NCBI GenBank assembly: GCA_018716975.1
Contig: DVJE01000036.1
Span: 1 to 64,000 of the forward strand
DNA from: Candidatus Gallacutalibacter stercoravium
Lineage (GTDB): Bacteria > Bacillota > Clostridia > Oscillospirales > Acutalibacteraceae
Length of the DNA stretch: 64,000 nt
Direction of reading: 5' to 3'
Shown in pieces: positions 8,742-16,814 of this stretch. The translations under genes were made by a program, and so were the position numbers. The first letter of the stretch is position 1. Every line of letters starts with the position of its first letter. The notes beneath the pieces were generated by a model. It was not told the origin of the DNA. It did not search any database and worked only from the letters and a program-made list of their open reading frames with translations.

Positions 8742-8930
8742 TTAGACCGCCCGGCTGACCTTACCAGAACGCAAGCAACGGGTGCAGGCGTATACACGCT
8801 TCGGCGTACCGTTCACAACAGCCTTTACTCTTTTAACGTTGGGCTTCCAAGTACGGTTGGAACGACGATGGGAATGCGAAACCTGAATGCCGAAGGCAAC
8901 GTCCTTGCCACAATATTCACACTTTGCCAT
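8742..8930 (-). CDS. rpmB: 50S ribosomal protein L28
   Basis: 62 residues beginning MAKCEYCGKDVAFGIQVSHS, with the conserved SHRRSNRTWKPN stretch and a second CxxC (CTRC), making the zinc-binding form of L28. AGGAGG lies just before the ATG. Monocistronic: its own promoter and terminator are both visible. It is the only minus-strand gene in the first 18 kb. Confidence 0.97.
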   Translation of the reverse strand: MAKCEYCGKDVAFGIQVSHSHRRSNRTWKPNVKRVKAVVNGTPKRVYACTRCLRSGKVSRAV

Positions 8931-8976
8931 GTGTTGCACCTCCTTTAGTGCAGAATACAATAACGTTAACATTAAC

Positions 8977-9005
8977 ATGATATCAGATATTTTGATGAAT
9001 TGCAA
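8977..9005 (-). promoter_or_regulatory. Promoter of rpmB (TTGCAA-17-TATCAT)
   Basis: On the minus strand the -35 box is at 9005-9000 and the -10 box at 8982-8977, with 17 nt between them and a TG dinucleotide just upstream of the -10 box. Confidence 0.75.
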
Positions 9006-9062
9006 GTGATTTTTCCATAAGCGTTCCCTTCTTTTTTGAAAAAACGCTGGCTATAGGCCCTC

Positions 9063-9091
9063 TTGTAATTTATTGGGCCAGGCATTATAAT
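9063..9091 (+). promoter_or_regulatory. Promoter of the M50 protease-scpAB series (TTGTAA-17-TATAAT)
   Basis: The -35 box is at 9063-9068 and the perfect -10 box at 9086-9091. It is divergent from the rpmB promoter, the two being about 60 nt apart. Confidence 0.8.
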
Positions 9092-9120
9092 ACTAACCAG
9101 GGAAAAGGAGTGAAGTTTTC

Positions 9121-9795
9121 ATGTGGTTTTTACAGCCCTCAATGACCATTCCAGGCGTGATTATGACCATCTTGTCTATGTTGATGATCATCTTTTTGGT
9201 TTTGCCTTTGCATGAATGCGCCCACGGCTGGGTGGCAAGCAAACTGGGCGATACCACGGCCCGCTTTAGCGGCAGGTTGACCTTAAACCCGTTAAGCCAT
9301 ATCGATCCTTTCGGCGCAGTGGCCTTACTGCTGTTTGGCTTTGGTTGGGCAAAGCCTGTTCCCATTAATCCGCGCAATTTTAAAAATCCAAAGGCGGGCA
9401 TGGCGATAACCGCTTTGGCAGGCCCTGTTTCTAATTTGTTGGCCGCTTTCGTGGGGGCGCTGCTGTATCAGGTGGTTTTATTGGCTTCCGGTTCTATGAG
9501 CCAGCAGGTTTTTGGTTGGGTGAGTGTGTTTTTCATCCAGTTTGTTTCTATCAATATAGGCTTGGCTGTGTTTAACCTGATCCCCTTGCCTCCCCTGGAT
9601 GGTTCCAAGATTTTGGGGGCGTTTTTGCCGGATCGCATTTTATATAAGTTTTATCAGTATGAAACCTACATTATGCTGGGTGTTTTTGTGCTGTTGTTCA
9701 CCGGTATTCTAAGTCGGCCGCTTAACTATATTGAGAGCTATTTGTTTACCTTTGTGATGCGTTTGGCCGCTTGGCCGTTTCAGCTTTTTCTATAA
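9121..9795 (+). CDS. Site-2 protease family (M50) membrane metalloprotease
   Basis: 224 residues with about five membrane helices. The zinc-site HExxH is HECAH in the first helix; NPLSHIDPFG and, in the late helix, NLIPLPPLDG supply the third metal ligand (Asp). This is the short YwhC-type M50B group without a PDZ domain; natural substrates are unknown. In Clostridia it commonly precedes scpA as here. AAAGGAG lies 10 nt before the ATG. Confidence 0.88.
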   Translation: MWFLQPSMTIPGVIMTILSMLMIIFLVLPLHECAHGWVASKLGDTTARFSGRLTLNPLSHIDPFGAVALLLFGFGWAKPVPINPRNFKNPKAGMAITALAGPVSNLLAAFVGALLYQVVLLASGSMSQQVFGWVSVFFIQFVSINIGLAVFNLIPLPPLDGSKILGAFLPDRILYKFYQYETYIMLGVFVLLFTGILSRPLNYIESYLFTFVMRLAAWPFQLFL

Positions 9796-9827
9796 GTTGG
9801 AGCGGCTGTGCAATATTTGGGAGGTTT

Positions 9828-10559
9828 ATGGAAAAGATATCCTATAAGCTGCCGGTGTTTGAAGGCCCGTTGGATTTGCTGCTGTATCTCATCCGCAAAA
9901 ATAAGCTGGATATTACAGATATCCAGATAACTGTTTTGCTGGATCAGTATATGGAACATATTGGAACCATGCAAGAGCAGGATCTGGACGTGGCCAGCGA
10001 ATTTTTAGAAATGGCCGCGCGGCTGGTTTATATTAAGTCGGTGTCCCTTTTGCCAAAGCATGAAGAAGCGGAGGCGCTAAAACAGGAGCTATCCGGCCAG
10101 TTGCTTGAATATCAGGATTGTAAAGAGGCGGCCCTTGCGCTGTCGCATCTATATTGCCCTGATGGTATTGTGCGCCAGCCGGACGAAATTGCGTTTGATG
10201 CAACTTACAAGCGTTCGCATAGGCCCCAGGAGCTTTACACCGCCTATCTGAACGCTGCCGGGCGAGAACGGCGCAGGCTTCCTCCTTCGCCGGAAGCGTT
10301 TTCAAGCATTGTTTCCCGCAAAATTGTTTCAGTGGCGTCCCGTATTTTGCATGTGTTGCGGTTGTTGTGGAAAAAAGGGCAGGCTAGCTATACCGAATTA
10401 ATTGCGCACAGCCGTCAACGCTCCGAGATGGTGGCCACTTTCTTGGCCGTTTTAGAGTTGGTTAAGGGTAAACGGGTGCGTATAGAGGAGGATGGCGAAA
10501 CACTAAAGCTGTTGGAAGGGGAAAGTAGATGGAAATCAAAAAGCTCCAATCGGCAATAG
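9828..10559 (+). CDS. scpA: Segregation and condensation protein A (kleisin)
   Basis: 243 residues. The N-terminal signature YKLPVFEGPLDLLLYLIRKN and DITDIQI binds the Smc neck; the C-terminal winged helix binds the Smc head. It is the kleisin of the Smc-ScpAB condensin, needed for chromosome compaction. GGAGG lies 4 nt before the ATG at 9828. Its last 31 nt overlap scpB in another frame. Confidence 0.95.
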   Translation: MEKISYKLPVFEGPLDLLLYLIRKNKLDITDIQITVLLDQYMEHIGTMQEQDLDVASEFLEMAARLVYIKSVSLLPKHEEAEALKQELSGQLLEYQDCKEAALALSHLYCPDGIVRQPDEIAFDATYKRSHRPQELYTAYLNAAGRERRRLPPSPEAFSSIVSRKIVSVASRILHVLRLLWKKGQASYTELIAHSRQRSEMVATFLAVLELVKGKRVRIEEDGETLKLLEGESRWKSKSSNRQ

Positions 10560-11071
10560 AGGCTGTTTTATTTGCCAGTGGGGAGCCGGTAGACGCGCAG
10601 CGCATGGCGGAGGCTTTGGATATTGATAAGCCGACGGTTATTAAACTGGCGGAAAGATTAGGGCAGCAGCTGGATGAGCAAGAAAGCGGGATTTGCTTAG
10701 TGCGTATGGAGGATTCCTTTCAGCTTTGTACCAGAACGGAGTACGGCCCGGTAGTGCGTGCGGTGATGGATATGCGCCGTAATGTTCCATTGTCGCCGGC
10801 CGCTATGGAGGTATTGGCGATTGTGGCTTATAACCAGCCGGTTACCAAAGCCTTTGTGGAACAAATCCGTGGGGTGGATTGCTCCGGCGTACTCACCAGC
10901 TTAACTTCTAAGCAACTGATTGAAGAAAAGGGCCGTTTGGAGTTGCCGGGCAGGCCGCTGCTGTACGGCACTACGGCCAATTTTTTACGCTGCTTTGGCC
11001 TTTCCTCGCTAGACGATTTACCTCCGCTGCCTAAAAAAGAGGAAAGTTCGCAAGAGCAGCCGCCCGCATAA
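10529..11071 (+). CDS. scpB: Segregation and condensation protein B
   Basis: 180 residues with two winged-helix domains: IEAVLFASGEPV at the start, the conserved LEVLAIVAYNQPVTK-type segment (here MEVLAIVAYNQPVT) in the middle, followed by IRGVDCSGVL and LLYGTT. ScpB dimers bind the ScpA kleisin. The overlap with scpA implies coupled, stoichiometric translation. Confidence 0.95.
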   Translation: MEIKKLQSAIEAVLFASGEPVDAQRMAEALDIDKPTVIKLAERLGQQLDEQESGICLVRMEDSFQLCTRTEYGPVVRAVMDMRRNVPLSPAAMEVLAIVAYNQPVTKAFVEQIRGVDCSGVLTSLTSKQLIEEKGRLELPGRPLLYGTTANFLRCFGLSSLDDLPPLPKKEESSQEQPPA

Positions 11072-11102
11072 CCCGGGGTTCCTGGCGGAAAGGAGGGAGG
11101 GA

Positions 11103-11729
11103 ATGCTGGCTGTTTGGATCATAGGCGGCGTCTTGGTGCTGCTTGTTGCGCTCCTTTTATGCCCGGCGCATGTAAAAATCGGCTACGAAAATTCCCTTTC
11201 TGTGCAGTTGCGGTGGCTTTTTTTGCATTTTACTTTTCCGCGCGAGGTAGCCGAAGGGGAGGAGCCTGTTCAGCAGCAGGAGCAACCGCAACAACAAAAT
11301 TCCAACAAATCTTCGGCTTTAAAAGAGCTTTGGCGGCAAAAGGGGCCGGGTGGGTTACTGGAACTGTTGCGCCGTTTTACACAGGCGGCCGCTGGGCCGG
11401 TAAAAAAGTTGCTAAGTCATATTTTGCTTTACCAATTGGAGCTTAAAATAGTGGTGGCAGAAGAAGATGCGGCGCAAACTGCGCTGCGTTACGGCTATGC
11501 TTGCTCTGTGGTTTATACGGCGATGGGTGCGCTGGCGGCTATTACCGGCTGCAAAAATCATGATATTTCGGTTACTGCCGATTTCGACGCACAGCAGGGC
11601 CATGCACGCTTGATGGCAAAATTAAAAATTCGGCCTTTATTTGTTTTAACGGCCGGCGTGAGCTTTGCGCTGCGGTATATCGGCAGCGTGGTTGCGCAAA
11701 AACGAAAAGAAGCGGCTCAATCTAGTTGA
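11103..11729 (+). CDS. DUF2953 (YtfI-like) sporulation-associated membrane protein
   Basis: 208 residues: one N-terminal membrane helix (AVWIIGGVLVLLVALLL), a low-complexity Glu/Gln linker at about 55-75 and a conserved C-terminal region. This matches the DUF2953/YtfI family, whose gene lies directly before ytfJ in Bacillus, as it does here. Its role in sporulation is inferred from that neighbourhood. A strong GGAGGGAGG precedes the ATG. Confidence 0.7.
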   Translation: MLAVWIIGGVLVLLVALLLCPAHVKIGYENSLSVQLRWLFLHFTFPREVAEGEEPVQQQEQPQQQNSNKSSALKELWRQKGPGGLLELLRRFTQAAAGPVKKLLSHILLYQLELKIVVAEEDAAQTALRYGYACSVVYTAMGALAAITGCKNHDISVTADFDAQQGHARLMAKLKIRPLFVLTAGVSFALRYIGSVVAQKRKEAAQSS

Positions 11730-11887
11730 TAGGCGCAAGAGAAAATAATGAGCCAAGGGCGCAGTTTTTTGTTTACAGGTTTGCTTACCCGGCTTGCCGT
11801 AATGCAAGCTTTTGATAAGAACTTATTTGTAAAAGCAAAAATAAAACCGGCGGCACGTTTGTTGCCGTTCGGAGAAAGAGGAAAGCC

Positions 11888-12310
11888 ATGAGTGAACATC
11901 CAATTGAAGGTATGATGGATAAAACCATAGAAAAAATTCGCCAGATGGTAGACGTAAATACTATGATAGGCAATCCAATTACTACCCAGGATGGCACAAC
12001 CATATTGCCTGTGTGTAAAGTGACCTATGGGTTCGCTGCGGGCGGCTCCGATTTTCCCAGCAAAAACCCGCAAAAGGATCTGTTTGGTGGCGGCGGCGGC
12101 GCGGGGATCACCATTACCCCGGTGGCTTTTTTAGCTATTTCCAACGGCGAAGCCCGGCTGCTGCAAGTAGAACCTTTTCGCGATACGCAAGATCGTTTGG
12201 CAGGCATGCTGCCGGAGGTAGTGGATAAAATTAGCGCTTTGTTTAAAAAGTCTTCCGATAAATCCAGTGGGAAGAATAAAGCCTCAGATAATACCGAAAC
12301 AACAAAATAA
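11888..12310 (+). CDS. ytfJ: Sporulation protein YtfJ/GerW
   Basis: 140 residues beginning with the family signature HPIEGMMDKTIEKIRQMVD and GNPITTQDGTTILPV. A Gly-rich stretch and the ITITPVAFL segment follow. In Bacillus the homologue is made in the forespore and is needed for lysozyme-triggered germination. The 158-nt gap upstream has no clear sigma-A promoter; a forespore sigma site cannot be called with confidence. Confidence 0.9.
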   Translation: MSEHPIEGMMDKTIEKIRQMVDVNTMIGNPITTQDGTTILPVCKVTYGFAAGGSDFPSKNPQKDLFGGGGGAGITITPVAFLAISNGEARLLQVEPFRDTQDRLAGMLPEVVDKISALFKKSSDKSSGKNKASDNTETTK

Positions 12311-12395
12311 AACCGGTGTTTTTGCTGTGCCCCTGCAATTTCTGCTTCCTTTGCCCGATGTACGACTATTTTTCTGTTAGGCTTCATAGGATAGC

Positions 12396-13580
12396 ATGAC
12401 GGCATTTGAAAGAGGAAAAGCGGGGGTGTGGGATGTGCTGAAAAAAGCTTTGGCTATGGTTTTGGTCCTGCTGTTGGCCGCGGTTTGTCCCGGGCGGCTT
12501 ACAGTAAAGGCGCAGGACGCCCCTTCGGTATCGGCAAAAGCAGCAGTGGTGCTATGTGCAGATAACGGAGAGGTGCTTTACAGTAAAAATTCTGAAGAGC
12601 GCCTTTCTATGGCCAGCACCACAAAAATTATGACGGCGCTTATTACTTTGGAAGAAGCGCAAGTAGAGAACCGCCAGGTTACTATTACGCAGGAGATGGT
12701 GGCGGTAGAGGGTTCTTCCATGGGGTTGCGCGCGGGCAATGTAGTGACCTTAGATACGCTGGCAAAAGGTATGCTGCTTAGTTCAGGCAACGATGCAGCA
12801 AACGCGGCGGCACTGGCAATTTCGGGCTCACAAGAAGCATTTGCCCAGCGGATGAATGACAAGGCTGCGCAAATTGGTATGGAAAATACCAATTTCGTCA
12901 CGCCTTCCGGCTTAGATGCTGAGCAACACTATTCCACCGCCTATGATATGGCCCTACTAGCGGCTTACGCTATGGAAAACGCTGATTTCGCCGCAATCAC
13001 CTCGCAAAAAAATATGACGGTGGATTTTATTGAGCCGGCACAAACCTATCATCTGCATAACCATAACCGGCTTCTTAGTTTATACAGTGGGTGTATTGGT
13101 GTAAAAACAGGTTTTACCAAAAAGTCCGGCAGGTGTTTGGTGTCTTGCGCGGAGCGAGACGGTGTACGGTTGATCGCCGTTACCTTAAATGCCCCCAATG
13201 ATTGGAACGATCACCAGTTGATGTTGGATTATGGTTTTTCTCAGGTGCAGGCGCTGCTGTTTGACGATAGTTCCACAGTGCTCACCGTGCCGGTGGTGGG
13301 GGGCAATGTACAAGAGATTAATGTAGTGGGCGGGCCGGCGGCTCAAGCAGTGGTGGCAAAAGAGGATGCCGGCAAAGTGGAACGGCGCATAGAACTGCCG
13401 CGCTTTGTGTATGCCCCGGTGCGCGAAGGCCAGGCGCTGGGCCGTGTGGATTATTATTTAAACGGAGAGCTCATTGCCTTTACCAGTTTGCAATCGGCGG
13501 GTAATGCAGAGGCGTTACAGGTGGAAAAAGGGTTCTGGCAAAAGATTTGTGATTTTTTTAGCGGCTTGTTTGGCGGATAG
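12396..13580 (+). CDS. D-alanyl-D-alanine carboxypeptidase (DacF-like penicillin-binding protein)
   Basis: About 394 residues from ATG 12396. It has a signal peptide (hydrophobic run MVLVLLLAAV), the serine nucleophile motif STTK (S74, K77), a SGN motif at about 130 and KTG at 237-239, then a beta-rich PBP5_C-like domain. It trims the fifth D-Ala of peptidoglycan stems outside the membrane. Next to ytfJ it could act in spore cortex or forespore wall, like dacF. The start is uncertain: GTG at 12435 is better placed after GGGGGTG and still leaves a full signal peptide. Confidence 0.9.
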   Translation: MTAFERGKAGVWDVLKKALAMVLVLLLAAVCPGRLTVKAQDAPSVSAKAAVVLCADNGEVLYSKNSEERLSMASTTKIMTALITLEEAQVENRQVTITQEMVAVEGSSMGLRAGNVVTLDTLAKGMLLSSGNDAANAAALAISGSQEAFAQRMNDKAAQIGMENTNFVTPSGLDAEQHYSTAYDMALLAAYAMENADFAAITSQKNMTVDFIEPAQTYHLHNHNRLLSLYSGCIGVKTGFTKKSGRCLVSCAERDGVRLIAVTLNAPNDWNDHQLMLDYGFSQVQALLFDDSSTVLTVPVVGGNVQEINVVGGPAAQAVVAKEDAGKVERRIELPRFVYAPVREGQALGRVDYYLNGELIAFTSLQSAGNAEALQVEKGFWQKICDFFSGLFGG

Positions 13581-13631
13581 GTAAAAATGGGCAGGCGTTT
13601 GCAAGGCGCTGGTAAAACAAGAGGGGATATT

Positions 13632-14429
13632 TTGGATAACGAAAAAAAGATTAGACTGCAAAAGATGTTGGCGGACTGCGGGGTCGCTTCCCGCAGAAAG
13701 GCCGAAGATCTTATTGAACAGGGCGCGGTGTTGGTTAACGGCGCCGTCGCCCATTTAGGGGATAAGGTGGATCCCAATAGGGATCGGGTAACCGTTCAGG
13801 GCCGCGATGTGCAGCCTGCTATGCAGCATTACTATGTTATGTTGTACAAGCCTAGGGGATTTGTAACCACGATGAGCGACGAACGAGGGCGCAAATGTGT
13901 GGCCGAACTTGTGCAGGATATTCCGGCCCGGCTGTATCCGGTCGGCAGGCTGGATAAGGATTCGGAAGGATTGCTACTCATGACGAACGACGGCGATTTT
14001 GCCAATGCGGTGATTCACCCGTCTAAGCATATTCCCAAAACCTACCGTGTTACTGTGCGCCCTTCGGTTACCGAAGAGCAATTGGCAATGATGAGTGTGG
14101 GCATGGAGCTGGACGGCCGCATGACGGCCCCGGCAGGGGTTAAGGTGTTGCAAAAAGAGCCGGGGCGCGTAGTGTTGGAAATCGTTTTGCACGAAGGACG
14201 CAACCGCCAGATACGAAAGATGTGCGAGCAGCTGGGTTTGGAGGTGGCGCGCTTGAAGCGCACAGCGATCGGCAGCCTTCGCTTGGGAATGCTGGCGCAG
14301 GGTCAATGGCGGGAGCTTACCCAAGAGGAATTGGCCCGGTTGTATCCCGGTGTTCAAGCAAAGCCCCAACGGCGGGGGAGGCCGGCTGCCCGGCGCAGCA
14401 CGGCATCGCCCGGGCAAGTGAAAAAGTGA
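13632..14429 (+). CDS. rluB: 23S rRNA pseudouridine synthase, RluB/RsuA family
   Basis: 265 residues. An N-terminal S4 domain (RLQKMLADCGVASRRKAEDLI) is followed by the RsuA/RluB catalytic domain with the active-site GRLDKDSEGLLLMTNDG (Asp nucleophile) and HEGRNRQIRKM. The basic C-terminal tail is rich in Arg and Pro. TTG at 13632 was chosen since GAGGGG lies 5 nt before it; ATG at 13587 is in frame but has a poor ribosome site. Confidence 0.92.
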   Translation: MDNEKKIRLQKMLADCGVASRRKAEDLIEQGAVLVNGAVAHLGDKVDPNRDRVTVQGRDVQPAMQHYYVMLYKPRGFVTTMSDERGRKCVAELVQDIPARLYPVGRLDKDSEGLLLMTNDGDFANAVIHPSKHIPKTYRVTVRPSVTEEQLAMMSVGMELDGRMTAPAGVKVLQKEPGRVVLEIVLHEGRNRQIRKMCEQLGLEVARLKRTAIGSLRLGMLAQGQWRELTQEELARLYPGVQAKPQRRGRPAARRSTASPGQVKK

Positions 14430-14452
14430 TTGATATATAAGGAGGCTTATCA

Positions 14453-14866
14453 ATGTTAACGGTTATGCCGGTAAAAGAAGAAACTATTTCATCCCCGCTT
14501 TTAGAGCAGGCCTATCAATCCTGCGGTTATGACAATCGTGGCGAAGAGGCGGCGGTTCTTATGGCGAAGGATGGCCAAGAGGAATTGGGCTATGTGGTGG
14601 TGGACAGGCTGCAAGACCGGCTGCGCTTGCTGGGGTTTGCTCTAACCGGTTCGCCCAACTACAATGATTTGGATACGGCGGATCAAGAAATAGCAGATTT
14701 GCTCATCCGTTCGGCGGCTTCTTATGCGCTGAACCGTTCGGTTTTCTACATAGAAACTCGCTGCCGCCCGCTGTTTCTCATGCTGCGGCAAATGGGCTTT
14801 CAGCAATATCACGAGAAAATGGGGATTGACGTGTCGCAATTAATCCATAAATGTAAAAATTGTTAA
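14453..14866 (+). CDS. GNAT-like protein of unknown function
   Basis: 137 residues, 23 nt after rluB and preceded by AAGGAGG. The pattern of strands and helices, with ELGYVVVDRL in the middle, a central helix and a C-terminal MLRQMGFQQYHEKMGIDV (the usual last-strand position of acetyltransferases), suggests a degenerate GNAT fold. The acetyl-CoA loop (Q/RxxGxG/A) is not recognisable, so enzyme activity is doubtful. Confidence 0.6.
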   Translation: MLTVMPVKEETISSPLLEQAYQSCGYDNRGEEAAVLMAKDGQEELGYVVVDRLQDRLRLLGFALTGSPNYNDLDTADQEIADLLIRSAASYALNRSVFYIETRCRPLFLMLRQMGFQQYHEKMGIDVSQLIHKCKNC

Positions 14867-14883
14867 TCTTTCCTTTTGAGTGC

Positions 14884-14912
14884 TTGTTATTTCAATCACA
14901 ATGCACTATAAT
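14884..14912 (+). promoter_or_regulatory. Promoter of the biotin carboxyltransferase operon (TTGTTA-17-TATAAT)
   Basis: The -35 box is at 14884-14889 and the -10 box at 14907-14912, both close to consensus. It starts 18 nt after the preceding stop codon and 67 nt before the start of the first operon gene. Confidence 0.75.
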
Positions 14913-14978
14913 AATCTTTGATTTGCTATTGGTATACCGATGTCTCGAACGCGATAGCCGAGGAATGGAGGAACAAGA

Positions 14979-16316
14979 ATGAGTGTAGACAGCAAGCTTG
15001 CGTTGCTGAAAAAAGCGAAGGATGCGGTTGCAAGCAGCAAGGCTTATAGCCGCCTTCAGCTTCTTTTTGATGAAGGTTCTTTTGTTGAAATTGATGGTTT
15101 GGCAAAGTCGGGGGAGGATTATACCGAAGCTCTGGCGGGCTTTGGCACAGTAGAAGGGTGCCCGGTGTATGCTTTTTCGCAAAATAGCGATATCGCCGGG
15201 GGCGCCATGTCGAAAGCACAGGCGGCAAAGATCCGCAAGGTGTATGACCTGGCTGTTAAAACTGGCGCGCCTGTTGTTGGGCTGTATGATTCAAAGGGCG
15301 CGCGTTTGCAGGAAGGCAATGAGATGTTGGCCGCTTACGGCGAGCTGTTGCTGAACTGCAACAACCTGTCGGGCGTTGTTCCCCAAATCTCTGTGGTATT
15401 AGGTCCCTGCCTTGGTACGAGTGCTCTGCTGGCAGTAAGCGCCGATTTGGTTGTGATGTCTGCCGATGGGGAGCTGGAAATTGAAACCAACGGTGCAGAT
15501 GGCAGTGCCGAGCGTGCCGAAAAGAGCGGCATGGCGCATATTGTGGTTCCCACAGAAGAAGAAGCAATTGCCCAGGCGAAGCGGCTCATTACCATGCTGC
15601 CCTCTAACAATTTGTCGGTTGCTCCTGTGGCCGATGCGGAGTATGCTCCAGAGGAGCAGGGCGAGGATGCAATTTTGTCGGTGGTGGATGCCGGCAGCTT
15701 TGTTGAGCTGCAAAAGAACTACGGCGCTTCGGCTTTGGTAGGCTTGGCCAGAATGAGCGGCGATACGGTTGGCGTTGTGGCGTTTAAGGGCCTTATTGAT
15801 GAGGAGTCCTGCGCTAAGGCTGCCCGCACGGTGCGTTTTTGCGATGCTTTTGCCCTGCCGGTTCTTACCTTTGTAGATAGCGAAGGCTTTGCTTCTTTGA
15901 AAGAAGCGGCCAAGTTGACCAATGCCTATGCAGAGGCTACCACAGTAAAAATCACTGTGATTACTGGCGAAGCGCACGGCCCCTTGTATACAGCTGTGGC
16001 TGGAAGAGGCGCCAACGCGGATGTTACCATTGCATGGCCTCAGGCTTCTGTTTCTGCTTTGGCTCCTAAAACAGCAGTAGCGTTTTTGTGGGGCGATAAG
16101 CTCAAGGGGTCTGCCGATCCGGTTACGGATCGCGAAAAGCTGATTGCTGAATATAAAGAAACCGAGGCGTCTCCTTTGGCGGCGGCGGCCGGTGGCTTTA
16201 TTGAAGATGTAGTTGCGCCGGAAGATACGCGCGCCAAACTCTTTGCTTTGTTAGACATGATGGCGGGCAAGAGAGTAAGCCGCCTGCCTAAGAAACATGC
16301 CAACATTCAGCTTTAA
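14979..16316 (+). CDS. Carboxyltransferase subunit (12S/PccB/MmdA-like), divergent
   Basis: 445 residues, about 60 shorter than usual 510-residue members. Two crotonase-like halves are clear: FDEGSFVEIDG and GFGTVEGCPVYAFSQN at the N-terminus, RFCDAFALPVLTFVDSEGF and YAEATTVKITVITGEAHG in the C-terminal half. It should move CO2 between carboxybiotin and an acyl-CoA. Residues normally conserved at the oxyanion holes differ: DSKGAR at 104-109 rather than DSGGAR, PCLGTSAL rather than CAGGA, EAHGPLY rather than KAYGGAY. The acyl-CoA substrate cannot be deduced. GGAGG precedes the ATG. Confidence 0.8.
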   Translation: MSVDSKLALLKKAKDAVASSKAYSRLQLLFDEGSFVEIDGLAKSGEDYTEALAGFGTVEGCPVYAFSQNSDIAGGAMSKAQAAKIRKVYDLAVKTGAPVVGLYDSKGARLQEGNEMLAAYGELLLNCNNLSGVVPQISVVLGPCLGTSALLAVSADLVVMSADGELEIETNGADGSAERAEKSGMAHIVVPTEEEAIAQAKRLITMLPSNNLSVAPVADAEYAPEEQGEDAILSVVDAGSFVELQKNYGASALVGLARMSGDTVGVVAFKGLIDEESCAKAARTVRFCDAFALPVLTFVDSEGFASLKEAAKLTNAYAEATTVKITVITGEAHGPLYTAVAGRGANADVTIAWPQASVSALAPKTAVAFLWGDKLKGSADPVTDREKLIAEYKETEASPLAAAAGGFIEDVVAPEDTRAKLFALLDMMAGKRVSRLPKKHANIQL

Positions 16317-16373
16317 TTATTGCGGCGGCCGGAAAAGGCGTTTATTTTCTAACTTATGTCAGGAGGATAAAGA

Positions 16374-16802
16374 ATGAAAAATCTTAAAATTACCGTGAAT
16401 GGTACTGTGTATGACGTTCAAGTAGAAGAGGTTGGCGCATCTGCTGTTCCTGCGCCGCAAGCAGCGCCCGCCGCTGCCCCGGCGCCTGTTGCTGCACCTG
16501 CTGCCCCCGCAGCTCCTGCGGCAGCTCCGGCTCCCGCCCCTGCTGCGGCAGCTCCGGCACCGGCCGCGCCGGCTGCTGTGCCCGCTGATGCAGAAGTGAT
16601 TAAGTGCCCCATGCCCGGCACCATCGTATCGGTAGACGTTGAGGTAGGCCAAAAGGTTGCCAAGGGCGACGTGCTGGTTGTGCTGGAAGCAATGAAGATG
16701 GAAAATGAAATTATGGCGCCGCATGATGCCGTGGTTGTTGCTATTAACGTGAATAAGGGCGATAGCGTGAACTCCGGTTCGCCGCTTGTTTCCCTCCAGT
16801 AA
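16374..16802 (+). CDS. Biotin carboxyl carrier protein (1.3S/GcdC-like)
   Basis: 142 residues: an N-terminal strand region (KITVNGTVYDVQVEEV), a flexible Ala/Pro linker from about 25 to 75, and a biotinyl domain with the EAMKMEN motif, biotin on Lys108. It carries CO2 between the flanking carboxyltransferase subunits. The linker has 80% or more Ala and Pro, typical of swinging-arm carriers of decarboxylases and transcarboxylases. The gene is 57 nt after the 12S-like gene and 12 nt before the 5S-like gene. Confidence 0.95.
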   Translation: MKNLKITVNGTVYDVQVEEVGASAVPAPQAAPAAAPAPVAAPAAPAAPAAAPAPAPAAAAPAPAAPAAVPADAEVIKCPMPGTIVSVDVEVGQKVAKGDVLVVLEAMKMENEIMAPHDAVVVAINVNKGDSVNSGSPLVSLQ

Positions 16803-16814
16803 GGGGGTTATAGA

